In this document: piece after piece, positions 51,866-60,386 of the stretch
How the letters are laid out: the number at the start of each line of letters is the position of its first letter
Numbering within the stretch: the first letter of the stretch is position 1
NCBI GenBank assembly: GCA_050309435.1
Contig: JBNRMJ010000027.1
Location: 1 to 64,000 of the forward strand
DNA: 64,000 bases
Origin: CAYXVJ01 sp050309435
GTDB taxonomy: Bacteria > Bacillota > Clostridia > Saccharofermentanales > Fastidiosipilaceae
Reading direction: 5' to 3'
The notes under the pieces: model-generated
Seen by the model: only the letters and a program-made list of their open reading frames with translations
Database searches by the model: none
What the model was told of the DNA's origin: nothing
Translations under genes and position numbers: made by a program

Positions 51866-53379
51866 GATTCGGATTCCCCCTTTTTCTCTCCCGCTAAACC
51901 GGCTTGTATTCGATCCGAGCGTTTCTTCAGAGCCGCTTTCACGGCTTCCCGATCCGAGTAGGCCACGGTTTGCTCCGCGGATATGCTGTAACTCTCCGCG
52001 CCTTTTCCGCAGATAACCAGCATGTCTCCTTCTTTCATATCACGGACGGCTTTACTGATGGCTTCGCCGCGTTCCCGGAAGACTTCGTATGCATCGCTGG
52101 TTTCGCGAATCCCTCTTTCCAGATCCGAGACGATGGATGCGGCCCCCTCCGAACGCTCGTTGGTTACGGTCAGATAACTGTAGTCCGCCAGCAGTCCTGC
52201 TGTCCGGGCGAGGTCGAAACGAGCCTGGCTGGCCCGGTCTCCACCGCTGCCGCAGACCAGGAGGAGGCGTCCTTTGCAATAGGGTCTAAGACCCGTTAAG
52301 AGATTCTCCAGACGTATCGCCGTCCATGCCGTATCGATCACTATGTCGAGACCCTGCTCGTTCATGACCGGTTCGGTCCTTCCGGGAATCACGATCGTTT
52401 CCAGCGCTTTGATCGCTTCTGTCAAACTCAAGGCCGCCAGCGAAGTGAGTGCCAGAGCCGCCAGGCTGTTCAGTACATGATAGCGACCCGGCAGTCCGAC
52501 GAATACGCGATAACAGGGCTGCCCGTGGATATAGAGCATGAACTCGGTACCCAGACGCCCGTTCTGCTGTTTGATGTGAAGATCTCCGGCCCGGAAATCC
52601 GCTTGTGTATCAATGCCAAAACTGATATACGGCCGGATCTTCCTGCCCTGATGTGCCTGGTCAAAATAGTATTGCACGCAGGGGTCGTCGACATTGACGA
52701 TTAAATGCTGACTGTTGTCGCACAGCTGGCTCCAGGCCTCGCTGTCCCAATCGAGCGCGTTCATCACCACGGCTGCCTGCATCTTCATATGAGCAGCGCG
52801 CTTCAAGAGAATATCCTGTCCCGACAGAGGCAGGACCGCCGCCTTGATGCCAAGGTCTGCCAGTTCCGCCAGATTAACCTGATTCTCCAGCGCTTCGGGG
52901 TGGTTTCTGCTTCCGTAAATCAAACCGTCCGGCGTATAGGTCTGCATGCCGTTCAGATAGGCGATGGCTTTGCCTTCGTTTCGCCATAGTGCGTAAATCA
53001 TGCCGGCCAGCGTATGACGACCGTGTACGCCTGTACAGACGATCAGATTCAAGCGCTTTGTCGGCTCGCCGAAAAAGCGGCTCGAAACATAAGCCAACGC
53101 ATCTCTGCTGTCCTCGACAAGCAAGATGCCCGGCCGGCTCTCCTCGTTCTTTCCATAACGCTGCGCAATCTCCGGATCGCTGACGATGATCGCCACGGCC
53201 CCCTGGCGAATCGTTTGTTCGATGTAGTCGTGGCCGTCCTGGCGACTCCCTTTTATGGCTACAAAAAGCGAACCCGGACGCACGCGGCGCGAGTCGTAGA
53301 CAATATTGCTGAACTCGAGGGTAAGATCGCCTCGGGCAGCCAAAACGGGATATGTTTTACTTAACTCGTATAAATTCAT
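51862..53379 (-). CDS. murE: MurE-like Mur ligase with decayed catalytic motifs
   Basis: By position and overall similarity this is MurE, which adds the third amino acid to UDP-MurNAc-dipeptide. The 505 residues keep the three-domain outline: N-terminal SNIVYDSRRVRPGSLFVAIKGSRQDGHDY, central domain, and C-terminal domain. But the catalytic sites are altered. The P-loop TGTNGKTT is TGVHGRHT (116-123, Lys replaced by Arg); the MEVSSH segment is LPLSGQ; the NLxxDHLDxH stretch with the carbamylated Lys region is not recognisable; DYAHTP is DTAWTA (349-354); DNPR, which reads the incoming amino acid, is TNER (406-409); GKGHE is GKGAE (458-462). The frame is intact with good overlap to murF, so it is not an ordinary pseudogene. 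It is probably non-catalytic, or has a changed activity. A functional MurE should be elsewhere. Confidence 0.8.
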   Translation of the reverse strand: MNLYELSKTYPVLAARGDLTLEFSNIVYDSRRVRPGSLFVAIKGSRQDGHDYIEQTIRQGAVAIIVSDPEIAQRYGKNEESRPGILLVEDSRDALAYVSSRFFGEPTKRLNLIVCTGVHGRHTLAGMIYALWRNEGKAIAYLNGMQTYTPDGLIYGSRNHPEALENQVNLAELADLGIKAAVLPLSGQDILLKRAAHMKMQAAVVMNALDWDSEAWSQLCDNSQHLIVNVDDPCVQYYFDQAHQGRKIRPYISFGIDTQADFRAGDLHIKQQNGRLGTEFMLYIHGQPCYRVFVGLPGRYHVLNSLAALALTSLAALSLTEAIKALETIVIPGRTEPVMNEQGLDIVIDTAWTAIRLENLLTGLRPYCKGRLLLVCGSGGDRASQARFDLARTAGLLADYSYLTVTNERSEGAASIVSDLERGIRETSDAYEVFRERGEAISKAVRDMKEGDMLVICGKGAESYSISAEQTVAYSDREAVKAALKKRSDRIQAGLAGEKKGESES

Positions 53380-53401
53380 GGGTTACCTGCCTTCATCCGG
53401 C

Positions 53402-55720
53402 TTAAGGTGCGGCCGGCCGGCTTGTTGTGCCGGTCGCCCCCGGAGTCGCCTGGGAATCACTTCCAAAATGCACGGGAATTACGGTATAACGCTGGACCAT
53501 CTTCGTTTCGCCGTTTTCGCTAACGGGTATATCCTGATTCGTCACGGTCCCGCGATAGTCTGTACCTTCCAGACGAATATTTACACCCGCATCTTTCGCG
53601 AGTTCTTTGACTTCGTCTAGTGTCAGTCCGCCAAAGTCCGGTACCGCTACGAGATCTTCCGGGATCTCTCCGCTGACGGATGCATAAATCGTACCGAATC
53701 CGCTGCTCAGTTCATCCGGCGAAGGATACTGAGCTCTTACGATGTCATCGTAAGTCGAGCCTTCCTCTGCCACGACATCCCAGTGTACAATCGGAGAGTT
53801 CTGAACGGCATTACGCATATCACGATCTATCAGATTTCGAACCGGTTCGGATGTGAAGATTTCCTCGAGCTCTTCCTGGCTGTATTTCTTCGGCACGCCC
53901 ATGTACTTGAGGGTACGTTCCGTGACACGGCGGTTCAGGATCTGCGAAGGCCAGGATAAAAGCTTGTATTCCGGCAGGTAAAGAATCGTCAATACGACAA
54001 TCTCGGGATCGTCATAAGGCGTCACAGAGGCAAAGGAGATAACAATGCGCTCTTCGTTTTCGCCGCTTGTCGAAGTGGAGGTCTTGCCGGCTACCCGGTA
54101 ACCGGGCACTTCGGCTGTCTCGCCGCCGCCGTTGGTCACGACGCCGCGCATGTAATGCAGAATCTGATCCGAGGTTTCTTCGGAGATCACACGGCGCACG
54201 ATCTCGGGCTGACGGTCATCGAGAATGTTGCCGCTTTGATCGACGATCTTGTCGACGATCTGAGGACGATAAAGAATACCGCCGTTTCCCAGAGCCGCAT
54301 ACGCGCTGATCATCTGAATCGGAGTCAAGGTCGCCTGCTCGCCGAAGGAGTTGACAGCCATATCGATTTCCTGCGGATTTGTCTGCTGCAGACCGGCCAC
54401 CTCGGCGGGCAGATCGATGCCGGTGATTTCATGATGTCCGAATGCCTGTACGTACTGATAAAAGGTCGCAACGCCCATGGATTGAGCGACTTGAACGTAA
54501 ACCGGATTACAAGATGTCCACAGCCCCTGTTCCATCGTGACCAGGCCATGGCCGCCGTGAACCGAACAGGATATCGGATACTCTTCCCAACCCGTGACAT
54601 AAATCGGATCGTCCGAAAACAGCTGCGTTTCACCCACCGAGCGCTGATCCAGAGCCATTGCCGCAGTCAGTGCTTTATAAGTGGAACCGGGTTCGTAAGG
54701 TTCGGATACAGCGCGGTTCAGCCAGACCTTCGAGGTCAGGAGAGCCATGTCTTCTTCATCCGTGTGCGGATCCCACTCGTCATCCTCTCCCTTAAAGATC
54801 GAGGGCATGCCGAAGGGATCATTTAAATCGTAGCTGCCGTTTTGGGCCATGGCCAGTACGGCACCGGTATGCGGATCCATGACGATACCCACCGCGCCGT
54901 TGATCATTTCATAGACCTCGACCGCACGGTCCAGCTCTTCTTGAACAATTTCCTGGATGTTCTTGTCGATGTTCAAAATCAGATCATAACCGTCAACCGC
55001 GGCTTCGACCGTCGGTACCGTATAAGGCAGCTCGGCGTTACTGTAGTTGTCCACTTCCGCGTAGGTATAACCCGGCGTTCCCGCGAGTATGTCGTTATAG
55101 TAGGCTTCCAGGCCGTTGACGCCCCGGATCATGTCATCTTGCTTGTTCGTAAAGCCAATAATGGTTGCCGCAACATCGCGGGCCGGATAGTAACGATCCA
55201 TTTCGGCATCGATCGTGACACCGCCGATCTGATGTAAAATCAAAAAATCGCGCAGTTCGTTATACATCGTGCGCGTCACATCTTTTTTCAAAATGAGGTA
55301 GCTGGCATCCAGCCTGGCAGCCTGTTCGGCCATCCAGTCTTCATCGATATCGAGGATCTCGGCCATACCGGAGACGATCTCTTCTTTCGGGAGACGACCG
55401 GCAGGGATCGTATTCAACGAAGCCGGTGTGATGCCGATCGTGTACACATAGTTGTTTACCGCAAGCGCGAAACCGTTGGCATCTCTAATTTCCCCCCGCT
55501 CGGGATAGTCGATGATCTGTCTGTAATGTTGTCTGGCTGCTTCTTTGGCATAGGCTTCATGGTCGTTTACCATGATCCGGAACAAGGAATAAAGCAGATA
55601 AACGGCAGCCGATAATATGAAAAGAGCGGCGACGAAAATGCCACCGCGCGCACTGCTCTTCGCAGTCTTACGGGGCTTGCCTAAGCGATTGGCCCCGTTA
55701 TTGTTTCTTGTATCCCACAT
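53402..55720 (-). CDS. ftsI: Penicillin-binding transpeptidase FtsI/SpoVD with PASTA domain
   Basis: A class B PBP that cross-links septal wall with FtsW. The 772-residue product has a short cytoplasmic lead, one transmembrane helix (about 27-50), the dimerisation region (YRQIIDYPERGEIRDANG and onward), and the transpeptidase domain. The SxxK motif is in EPGSTYKAL, SxN is SCN in GLWTSCNPVY, and the third motif reads KTS (AGKTSTSTS) rather than KTG. Two PASTA-like segments follow, the second clear (VAVPDFGGLTLDEVKELAKDAGVNI), and a Pro/Thr-rich tail. CGGAG lies eight bases before the ATG. PASTA repeats suggest the SpoVD/PbpB type. Confidence 0.93.
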   Translation of the reverse strand: MWDTRNNNGANRLGKPRKTAKSSARGGIFVAALFILSAAVYLLYSLFRIMVNDHEAYAKEAARQHYRQIIDYPERGEIRDANGFALAVNNYVYTIGITPASLNTIPAGRLPKEEIVSGMAEILDIDEDWMAEQAARLDASYLILKKDVTRTMYNELRDFLILHQIGGVTIDAEMDRYYPARDVAATIIGFTNKQDDMIRGVNGLEAYYNDILAGTPGYTYAEVDNYSNAELPYTVPTVEAAVDGYDLILNIDKNIQEIVQEELDRAVEVYEMINGAVGIVMDPHTGAVLAMAQNGSYDLNDPFGMPSIFKGEDDEWDPHTDEEDMALLTSKVWLNRAVSEPYEPGSTYKALTAAMALDQRSVGETQLFSDDPIYVTGWEEYPISCSVHGGHGLVTMEQGLWTSCNPVYVQVAQSMGVATFYQYVQAFGHHEITGIDLPAEVAGLQQTNPQEIDMAVNSFGEQATLTPIQMISAYAALGNGGILYRPQIVDKIVDQSGNILDDRQPEIVRRVISEETSDQILHYMRGVVTNGGGETAEVPGYRVAGKTSTSTSGENEERIVISFASVTPYDDPEIVVLTILYLPEYKLLSWPSQILNRRVTERTLKYMGVPKKYSQEELEEIFTSEPVRNLIDRDMRNAVQNSPIVHWDVVAEEGSTYDDIVRAQYPSPDELSSGFGTIYASVSGEIPEDLVAVPDFGGLTLDEVKELAKDAGVNIRLEGTDYRGTVTNQDIPVSENGETKMVQRYTVIPVHFGSDSQATPGATGTTSRPAAP

Positions 55721-55746
55721 AATTCATTCTCCGAGTCGAAACTCCT

Positions 55747-56292
55747 TTAAGGTAAGAATGACTTAAAGAAAGCCTCAATGTTCTGTCTGGCGGCCGATTC
55801 CGATTCTTCCTTCGATGCGGCCAGGCTGGAGTACTGCTGTCCCAGGATCAAACGGTCCTTGACAGGTACGTTTAAATAGACGATTTGGGTAGAGATCGGA
55901 TCTTGAAGCCCCAGTTCCAGAGCACGCTCGCGAATCACTTTCAAATCCGTGGCGGCGACCAGTTCGCTGTTCTTCTGAACGTTTTCAATCTTCAATTTCG
56001 CGATCTGCTGTTCGAGTTTCGCATTTTCAAAGTTGGTTTCGACAAGAGTGGTTTGCTTACCGAGAAGGAAGCCGAAAATACCGGTCAGCATAAGAACGAA
56101 GGCCACAACCATCACAAAGCTCTTGATCTGTTGTCTTTTACCTGCCTTGATGATTTCCTGATTTCTCAGGCGTACCGCTCTGTCTTCGGCCGAGACGGGA
56201 GCGATCTTAACCGAAACCCGACGAAGCGAATCATCGTCTTTTCGCAGCGGATAATCAGCTTGAATATTTCTAGCGAGGTTCGATCTGGCCAT
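55747..56292 (-). CDS. ftsL: FtsL-like division protein
   Basis: A small bitopic protein (181 residues) placed between rsmH and ftsI, where FtsL is found. It has a basic cytoplasmic region (1-52), one transmembrane helix (about 54-75, FVMVVAFVLMLTGIFGFLLG) and a coiled-coil segment (ENAKLEQQIAKLKIENVQKNSELVAATDLKVIRERALELGL) as expected for interaction with DivIC and FtsQ. Similarity at sequence level is low, as usual for this family, so the name rests on position and topology. GGGAG lies nine bases before the ATG. Confidence 0.82.
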   Translation of the reverse strand: MARSNLARNIQADYPLRKDDDSLRRVSVKIAPVSAEDRAVRLRNQEIIKAGKRQQIKSFVMVVAFVLMLTGIFGFLLGKQTTLVETNFENAKLEQQIAKLKIENVQKNSELVAATDLKVIRERALELGLQDPISTQIVYLNVPVKDRLILGQQYSSLAASKEESESAARQNIEAFFKSFLP

Positions 56293-56313
56293 CTTCTGTA
56301 TCTCCCTTGTAAA

Positions 56314-57318
56314 TTAAACTTTATGGCTGCGGCTGTAGTGCCGGTATTCTTTATCATTTCTCTCGAAGACTCTTAATCGAGCACTTCTCGATCGGGGGTT
56401 TCGCTTGAGCTCTTCGGGCGCTGCGCTCACCCCTTTTCTTCCGATCGCTTTACCGAGCGGCTCTCTGCCGCAGACACAAAGCGGTAAATCTCTCGGACAG
56501 ATGCAGGGATCTTCCCATAAACGGTAGGCTTCTTTGACAATACGGTCTTCCAGCGAATGGAAGCTGATAATCGCCAGTCTTCCGCCCGGTTCCAGGATTT
56601 CGACTGCCTGTTCGAGCATCGACTCGAGCTCTCCGAGTTCGTCGTTTACCGCGATTCTCAATGCCTGGAAGCATCGCTTCGCCGGGTGCTGATCCTCGTT
56701 CCTGGCCTTGGCCGGCAGTGCCGACCGTATCTCGTCGCTCAGATCCACGGTCCGCAGAAAGGGTCTCTCTGCTCGTCTCTCCACGATTCTGCGGGCAATT
56801 CTTCCCGCATAACGTTCTTCTCCGTAGCGTACTAAAATATCTTTTAACGCCTCTTCGGACAAACGATTGACGAGATCGGCGGCTGTTTCGCCCTGACTCA
56901 TATCCATCCGCATATCCAGAGGCCCGTCTTTCATATAAGCGAAGCCTCTCGAAGCTTCGTCGAGCTGCCAGGACGATACGCCCAGATCAGCCAGAATACC
57001 TGCCACGCTCTTGATGTCAAGATCCTCGAGACCTTCCTTCAAGTGAGCGAAACTGGCATGAATCAGACGAAAGTTGCGTCCTCCCGAGGTCTGTGCCGTC
57101 TCGCTAAGAACCTTATTGGCGGTTTCAAGGGCATCGGTGTCTCTGTCGAAGGAAACGAGCAAGCCGCTTGGGCCAAGAGCTCTCAGAATAGCCGAGGAAT
57201 GACCTGCTCCGCCTGCCGTGCAATCGACATACGTACGATCCTCCCGGATGGCCAGACCTTCCAGACATTCGTCCAGCAGTACCGGCTCGTGTTCGAATTT
57301 AGACAATTCCCTTGACAT
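56314..57318 (-). CDS. rsmH: 16S rRNA (cytosine-N4)-methyltransferase RsmH (MraW)
   Basis: Methylates C1402 of 16S rRNA. The 334-residue product has HEPVLLDECLEGL, the SAM-binding DCTAGGAGHSSAIL, GILADLGVSSWQLDEASRGFAYMKDGPLDMRMD, and the C-terminal RLAIISFHSLEDRIVK. The CxCxR-type region (CICPRDLPLCVCG) is present. ATG 57318 is used; a GTG nine bases upstream is possible. It overlaps the end of mraZ by 20 bases, which couples the two. Confidence 0.95.
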   Translation of the reverse strand: MSRELSKFEHEPVLLDECLEGLAIREDRTYVDCTAGGAGHSSAILRALGPSGLLVSFDRDTDALETANKVLSETAQTSGGRNFRLIHASFAHLKEGLEDLDIKSVAGILADLGVSSWQLDEASRGFAYMKDGPLDMRMDMSQGETAADLVNRLSEEALKDILVRYGEERYAGRIARRIVERRAERPFLRTVDLSDEIRSALPAKARNEDQHPAKRCFQALRIAVNDELGELESMLEQAVEILEPGGRLAIISFHSLEDRIVKEAYRLWEDPCICPRDLPLCVCGREPLGKAIGRKGVSAAPEELKRNPRSRSARLRVFERNDKEYRHYSRSHKV

Positions 57319-57736
57319 CGTACGCACTCAAATCCAATTCCGTAATCGGCACTTCTTCCTCGCGCTTCTTATCGTAGAACGCTCTGCTGCAGATCTCGAG
57401 TGTGTCGCCCATGTCGGTGACATAAACTTCGTCGCCCGGCTTCACATCGATTTCCCGCCACAGCTCGTCGCTGATACTGATACGTCCCTGACTGTCCAGT
57501 TTACAGTGGATCGCTTCGCCGATGATTTCGCGGCGGAAACGTCTGGCTACGGGATCGGTACCGGGAAGCTGAAAGATTTGTGCCTTGATCATGGCGAATT
57601 GCTCTTCGGTATAGACGGCGAGATAACCAGCATCCAGAGAACGCGTAACATAAACAGATCCGCCCAAGCTGTCGCGCAGCTTAGCCGGAATGAAAATGCG
57701 TCCTTTCGCGTCGCTGGAATGTGTATATCTGGCCAT
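57299..57736 (-). CDS. mraZ: Transcriptional regulator MraZ
   Basis: A ring-forming AbrB-like DNA-binding protein that controls its own division cluster. The 145-residue product holds two MraZ repeats: SSDAKGRIFIPAKLRDSLG and CKLDSQGRISISDELWREI, each with the DxxGR/SQGR core. AAGGGG lies seven bases before the ATG. Its target repeats appear directly upstream. The length is normal. Confidence 0.95.
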   Translation of the reverse strand: MARYTHSSDAKGRIFIPAKLRDSLGGSVYVTRSLDAGYLAVYTEEQFAMIKAQIFQLPGTDPVARRFRREIIGEAIHCKLDSQGRISISDELWREIDVKPGDEVYVTDMGDTLEICSRAFYDKKREEEVPITELDLSAYDVKGIV

Positions 57737-57776
57737 TCCTCCGCCCCTTCCGAACTGTTGAGTGGAGCCCGAAGAT

Positions 57777-57822
57777 CACCACGATCCTCCACAAATACTC
57801 CATTTCCCTCCACAATTCACCA
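57777..57822 (-). promoter_or_regulatory. MraZ-box array: five direct repeats
   Basis: On the minus strand TGGTG or TGGAG occurs five times with near-helical spacing, at 57818-57822, 57808-57812, 57798-57802, 57787-57791 and 57777-57781 (steps of 10, 10, 11 and 10). Known MraZ sites are short direct repeats with a TGG core upstream of mraZ. Here the array lies just after the predicted transcription start, suited to repression of the whole cluster. Confidence 0.8.
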
Positions 57823-57831
57823 CCTGCATGT

Positions 57832-57860
57832 ATTTTAACTTTATATTGAGTAGGTGGCAA
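57832..57860 (-). promoter_or_regulatory. Sigma-A promoter of the mraZ division cluster
   Basis: TTGCCA (57855-57860), exactly 17 bases, TAAAAT (57832-57837) on the minus strand. The leader of about 90 bases contains the MraZ-box array. Confidence 0.75.
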
Positions 57861-57976
57861 GCCTTTCCTATCCGAAACACGATAAAATTTCGAATGTTTT
57901 TATAGACTTTCCGGGAATTTCTTATCAGCTTGACCGAACATACATTCTTATTTCACCCGTGATTGGAAAACAAGCA

Positions 57977-58005
57977 CAAAAAAAGAGCCTGCATAGTTGC
58001 AGGCT
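57977..58005 (-). terminator. Intrinsic terminator after rodA
   Basis: AGCCTGCA (57986-57993) and TGCAGGCT (57998-58005) around 4 bases, followed on the minus strand by CTTTTTTT. It ends the ribF-M16-lgt-rodA run and separates it from mraZ. Confidence 0.93.
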
Positions 58006-58031
58006 GCGAATTTTTATACTTTAAGAGAAAG

Positions 58032-59168
58032 TTATGACATACGGTCCATATTCCGGTGCACGGACAAGTTCATGATCAAACCCAGGGCCAGGAAATTAAC
58101 CAGCATCGCGCTTCCCCCCTGACTCACAAATGGCAAAGGAATACCCGTCACGGGCATCAAGCCCAGGTTCATGCCGATGTTCTCGATATAGTGGAAAGCA
58201 TAAACCGCCGTGATACCGGTCACGATATATTTGTATGCCGGCCGCTCCAGACGGAAGGCCAGCCAGGCACAGCGAAACAAAAACACAAACGCCAGAATAA
58301 TCAGGAGCGAGGTTCCGACGAGTCCCAGATGCTCGCCCACGGCCGAAAAAATAAAGTCCGATTCCTGAACGGGCACGGGCACGAAATCACCGCTCTTGTT
58401 TCCGATCAGACCGCCCGACGCGATGGCCAGTTTGGCCTGGTTGACGTTGTACGACGCGGTGGGATCGTAGTTCGGATAAAGGAAAGCGAGGATTCTTTGT
58501 TGTTGATAAGGAACAAAAAAGTTGTTCCAGACAAAAGGAATCGAGATCACGCCGGCCGATAGAATCAGGAAAACATAACGAAGTTTCACGCCCCATACGA
58601 AGATGATGCAGGCCATCATAAATACGATAACCATCGACGTACCGAAGTCGCCCTCATAAATCATAATCATAAAGAGATGCGGCGCCGTAATCAGCATAAA
58701 AAGCAAGAAGCCCTTCCAGTAATTAAAGCGGCCGATCTTGATGTCTTCCAGTAAAAAGGCCAGAACGACGCACAGGCCGCTCTTACTGAGCTCGGACGGC
58801 TGAAAGGTACCCAAACCGGGTAAAACCAGCCAGGCATTCGAACCGGTCTGGGCTGCAATCTCGGGTGAACCGAAAACGGGTAAAAGCAATTGTAAAAGCA
58901 GAGCCACGACATAAATCATCCACCCAAGCAGGCGAAACAGCGAACGCTCGAGGAAGCTGATCACGATCATGACAATCATGCCCATGCCGATGGCAATCAC
59001 CTGAACCAGAATGTTTCTCGGATAGCCCCGGGGGAAATTCAACTGCAAAACAATATTCAGAACATAAAGCCCCAGTATGCAGATAAAAAGCACGGGAATC
59101 AGCAGCCAGTAGTCGATGACCTGAAAGGGGCTGAGGCGACGGCGTGCAACGCGGCCGATCGATGACAT
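58032..59168 (-). CDS. rodA: SEDS-family elongation glycosyltransferase RodA
   Basis: Polymerises glycan for cell elongation. The 378-residue product has about ten transmembrane helices and motifs of the family: GTFQPSELSKSGLCVVLAFL, DFGTSMVIVFMMACIIF, the extracellular loop with ESDFIFSAVGEHLGLVG carrying the catalytic acidic region, and GIPLPFVSQGGSAMLVNFLALGLIMNL. Being separate from the ftsI cluster and lying beside lgt fits RodA better than a second FtsW. The start lies five bases upstream of the lgt-type stop in the same direction. Confidence 0.9.
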   Translation of the reverse strand: MSSIGRVARRRLSPFQVIDYWLLIPVLFICILGLYVLNIVLQLNFPRGYPRNILVQVIAIGMGMIVMIVISFLERSLFRLLGWMIYVVALLLQLLLPVFGSPEIAAQTGSNAWLVLPGLGTFQPSELSKSGLCVVLAFLLEDIKIGRFNYWKGFLLFMLITAPHLFMIMIYEGDFGTSMVIVFMMACIIFVWGVKLRYVFLILSAGVISIPFVWNNFFVPYQQQRILAFLYPNYDPTASYNVNQAKLAIASGGLIGNKSGDFVPVPVQESDFIFSAVGEHLGLVGTSLLIILAFVFLFRCAWLAFRLERPAYKYIVTGITAVYAFHYIENIGMNLGLMPVTGIPLPFVSQGGSAMLVNFLALGLIMNLSVHRNMDRMS

Positions 59169-59173
59169 GACCC

Positions 59174-60385
59174 TTAACCTCTATCCGGAGACTCTGTGTC
59201 AGAATCGTTATCTTCCGGCTTGTCAGCATCCAGTCCTTCCGCGGCCAGAGCTCGGCTTGCAGCCTCTCTGGCTTCGCGAATCAAGCGATCCATGTCGCTT
59301 TCTCCAAGAACGGGCTCGATATCGTCCGTATCCCCGTCCGTGAGCTCCAACCCGGCTTGATCACCCGCGACTTCATCGACGACTTCGTCAGTCAAGATCG
59401 CGCTTTCGTCAGCGGTTTCGACGGCTTCGGCCGAAACATCGCCGGCAGCAACGCGGCCGGCCCCCTCGCCCTCGGGTGCGCTTTTCAGGAGAGCCGCCAT
59501 CTCGGTACGACGTTCCGAACGTTTCGAGCCAAAACGAAGGTAAAGAAGATATGCAACTCCCGCGATCACCATTAGCGCGGAAACGAGCTCCGATACGCGG
59601 ACATCCGTGTGACCGATGTACAGCGAGTCCGTGCGGATACGCTCCACGAAGAAACGCAACCCGCCGTACAAGACCAGGTACCAGGCCAGCGGCTCGAAGT
59701 GATCTCTTCTCTTTTTACGAACAGAGAGAAGAATGAAAAAGATAATCATATTACCCAGGAATTCATAGAAGAAAGTAGGGTGCACAGGCATGTTGGGATC
59801 CAGCGCGGGATTGTTCAGACTTGCCAGATACGCTCTCGTGCCGTTGGAATACATACCCCAGGGAAGCGTCGTGTTGGTGCCGAAGGCTTCCTGGTTAAAG
59901 AAGTTACCCCAGCGACCGATCGCCTGACCCAGGGCTACATACGGAATAAAGAAATGAGCCGTTCGGGCGAAGTTGATTTTCTTTAGTTTTCCGATCACAA
60001 AAATACATATCGCACCGGCAATAATGCCGCCATAGAAAGCCAGACCGCCGTTTCTCGTATCGAAGATCGACCAGAAATTACCGGAGAACTCGTCCCAGGC
60101 GAAAATGACGTAATACAGGCGCGCACCGGCGATGCCGATCGGAATGGTCCAGAGATAATAGTCCAGAACATCATCGGGTTTCAAGTCAAACTGCGGAGCA
60201 TGCCGGACGGAAAGGAACATGGCCAAAAGCACGGCCAGCGCGATCAACAGTCCATACCAGTAGATCTCTATCGAACCCAGACGGAAGGCAACACGGCTGA
60301 TCTCCAGCCCGTCTTCGATGCCCAGACCCGGGAAAGTGACCCGGTAACTTCCGCTTATCATCAATGGTAAATTCAATGTCGGCAT
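59174..60385 (-). CDS. lgt: Prolipoprotein diacylglyceryl transferase with acidic C-terminal extension
   Basis: Transfers diacylglycerol from phosphatidylglycerol to the lipobox Cys of prelipoproteins. Residues 1-285 form the usual seven-helix enzyme with IEIYWYGLLIAL, the RNGGLAFYGGIIAG segment, and the signature GRWGNFFNQEAFG. The active-site HPTFFYEFLGN region and RTDSLYIGHTDVRVSELVS follow. An unusual 110-residue tail, strongly acidic and low complexity (AEAVETADESAIL and onward, ending DNDSDTESPDRG), should lie in the cytoplasm. Substrates in this window include the peptide-binding lipoprotein and the TPR lipoprotein. GGGGAG precedes the ATG. Confidence 0.93.
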   Translation of the reverse strand: MPTLNLPLMISGSYRVTFPGLGIEDGLEISRVAFRLGSIEIYWYGLLIALAVLLAMFLSVRHAPQFDLKPDDVLDYYLWTIPIGIAGARLYYVIFAWDEFSGNFWSIFDTRNGGLAFYGGIIAGAICIFVIGKLKKINFARTAHFFIPYVALGQAIGRWGNFFNQEAFGTNTTLPWGMYSNGTRAYLASLNNPALDPNMPVHPTFFYEFLGNMIIFFILLSVRKKRRDHFEPLAWYLVLYGGLRFFVERIRTDSLYIGHTDVRVSELVSALMVIAGVAYLLYLRFGSKRSERRTEMAALLKSAPEGEGAGRVAAGDVSAEAVETADESAILTDEVVDEVAGDQAGLELTDGDTDDIEPVLGESDMDRLIREAREAASRALAAEGLDADKPEDNDSDTESPDRG

Positions 60386-60386
60386 A

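Noticed and set aside
51862..53379. Reading the murE-like gene as a simple pseudogene
   Set aside because: The frame is complete, overlaps murF as ATGA, and keeps fold-level similarity from end to end; decay is limited to functional motifs.
57936..57947. LexA-like box (GAACATACATTC) upstream of mraZ
   Set aside because: One half-site does not match the GAAC-N4-GTTC pattern and it is far from the -10; too weak to call.
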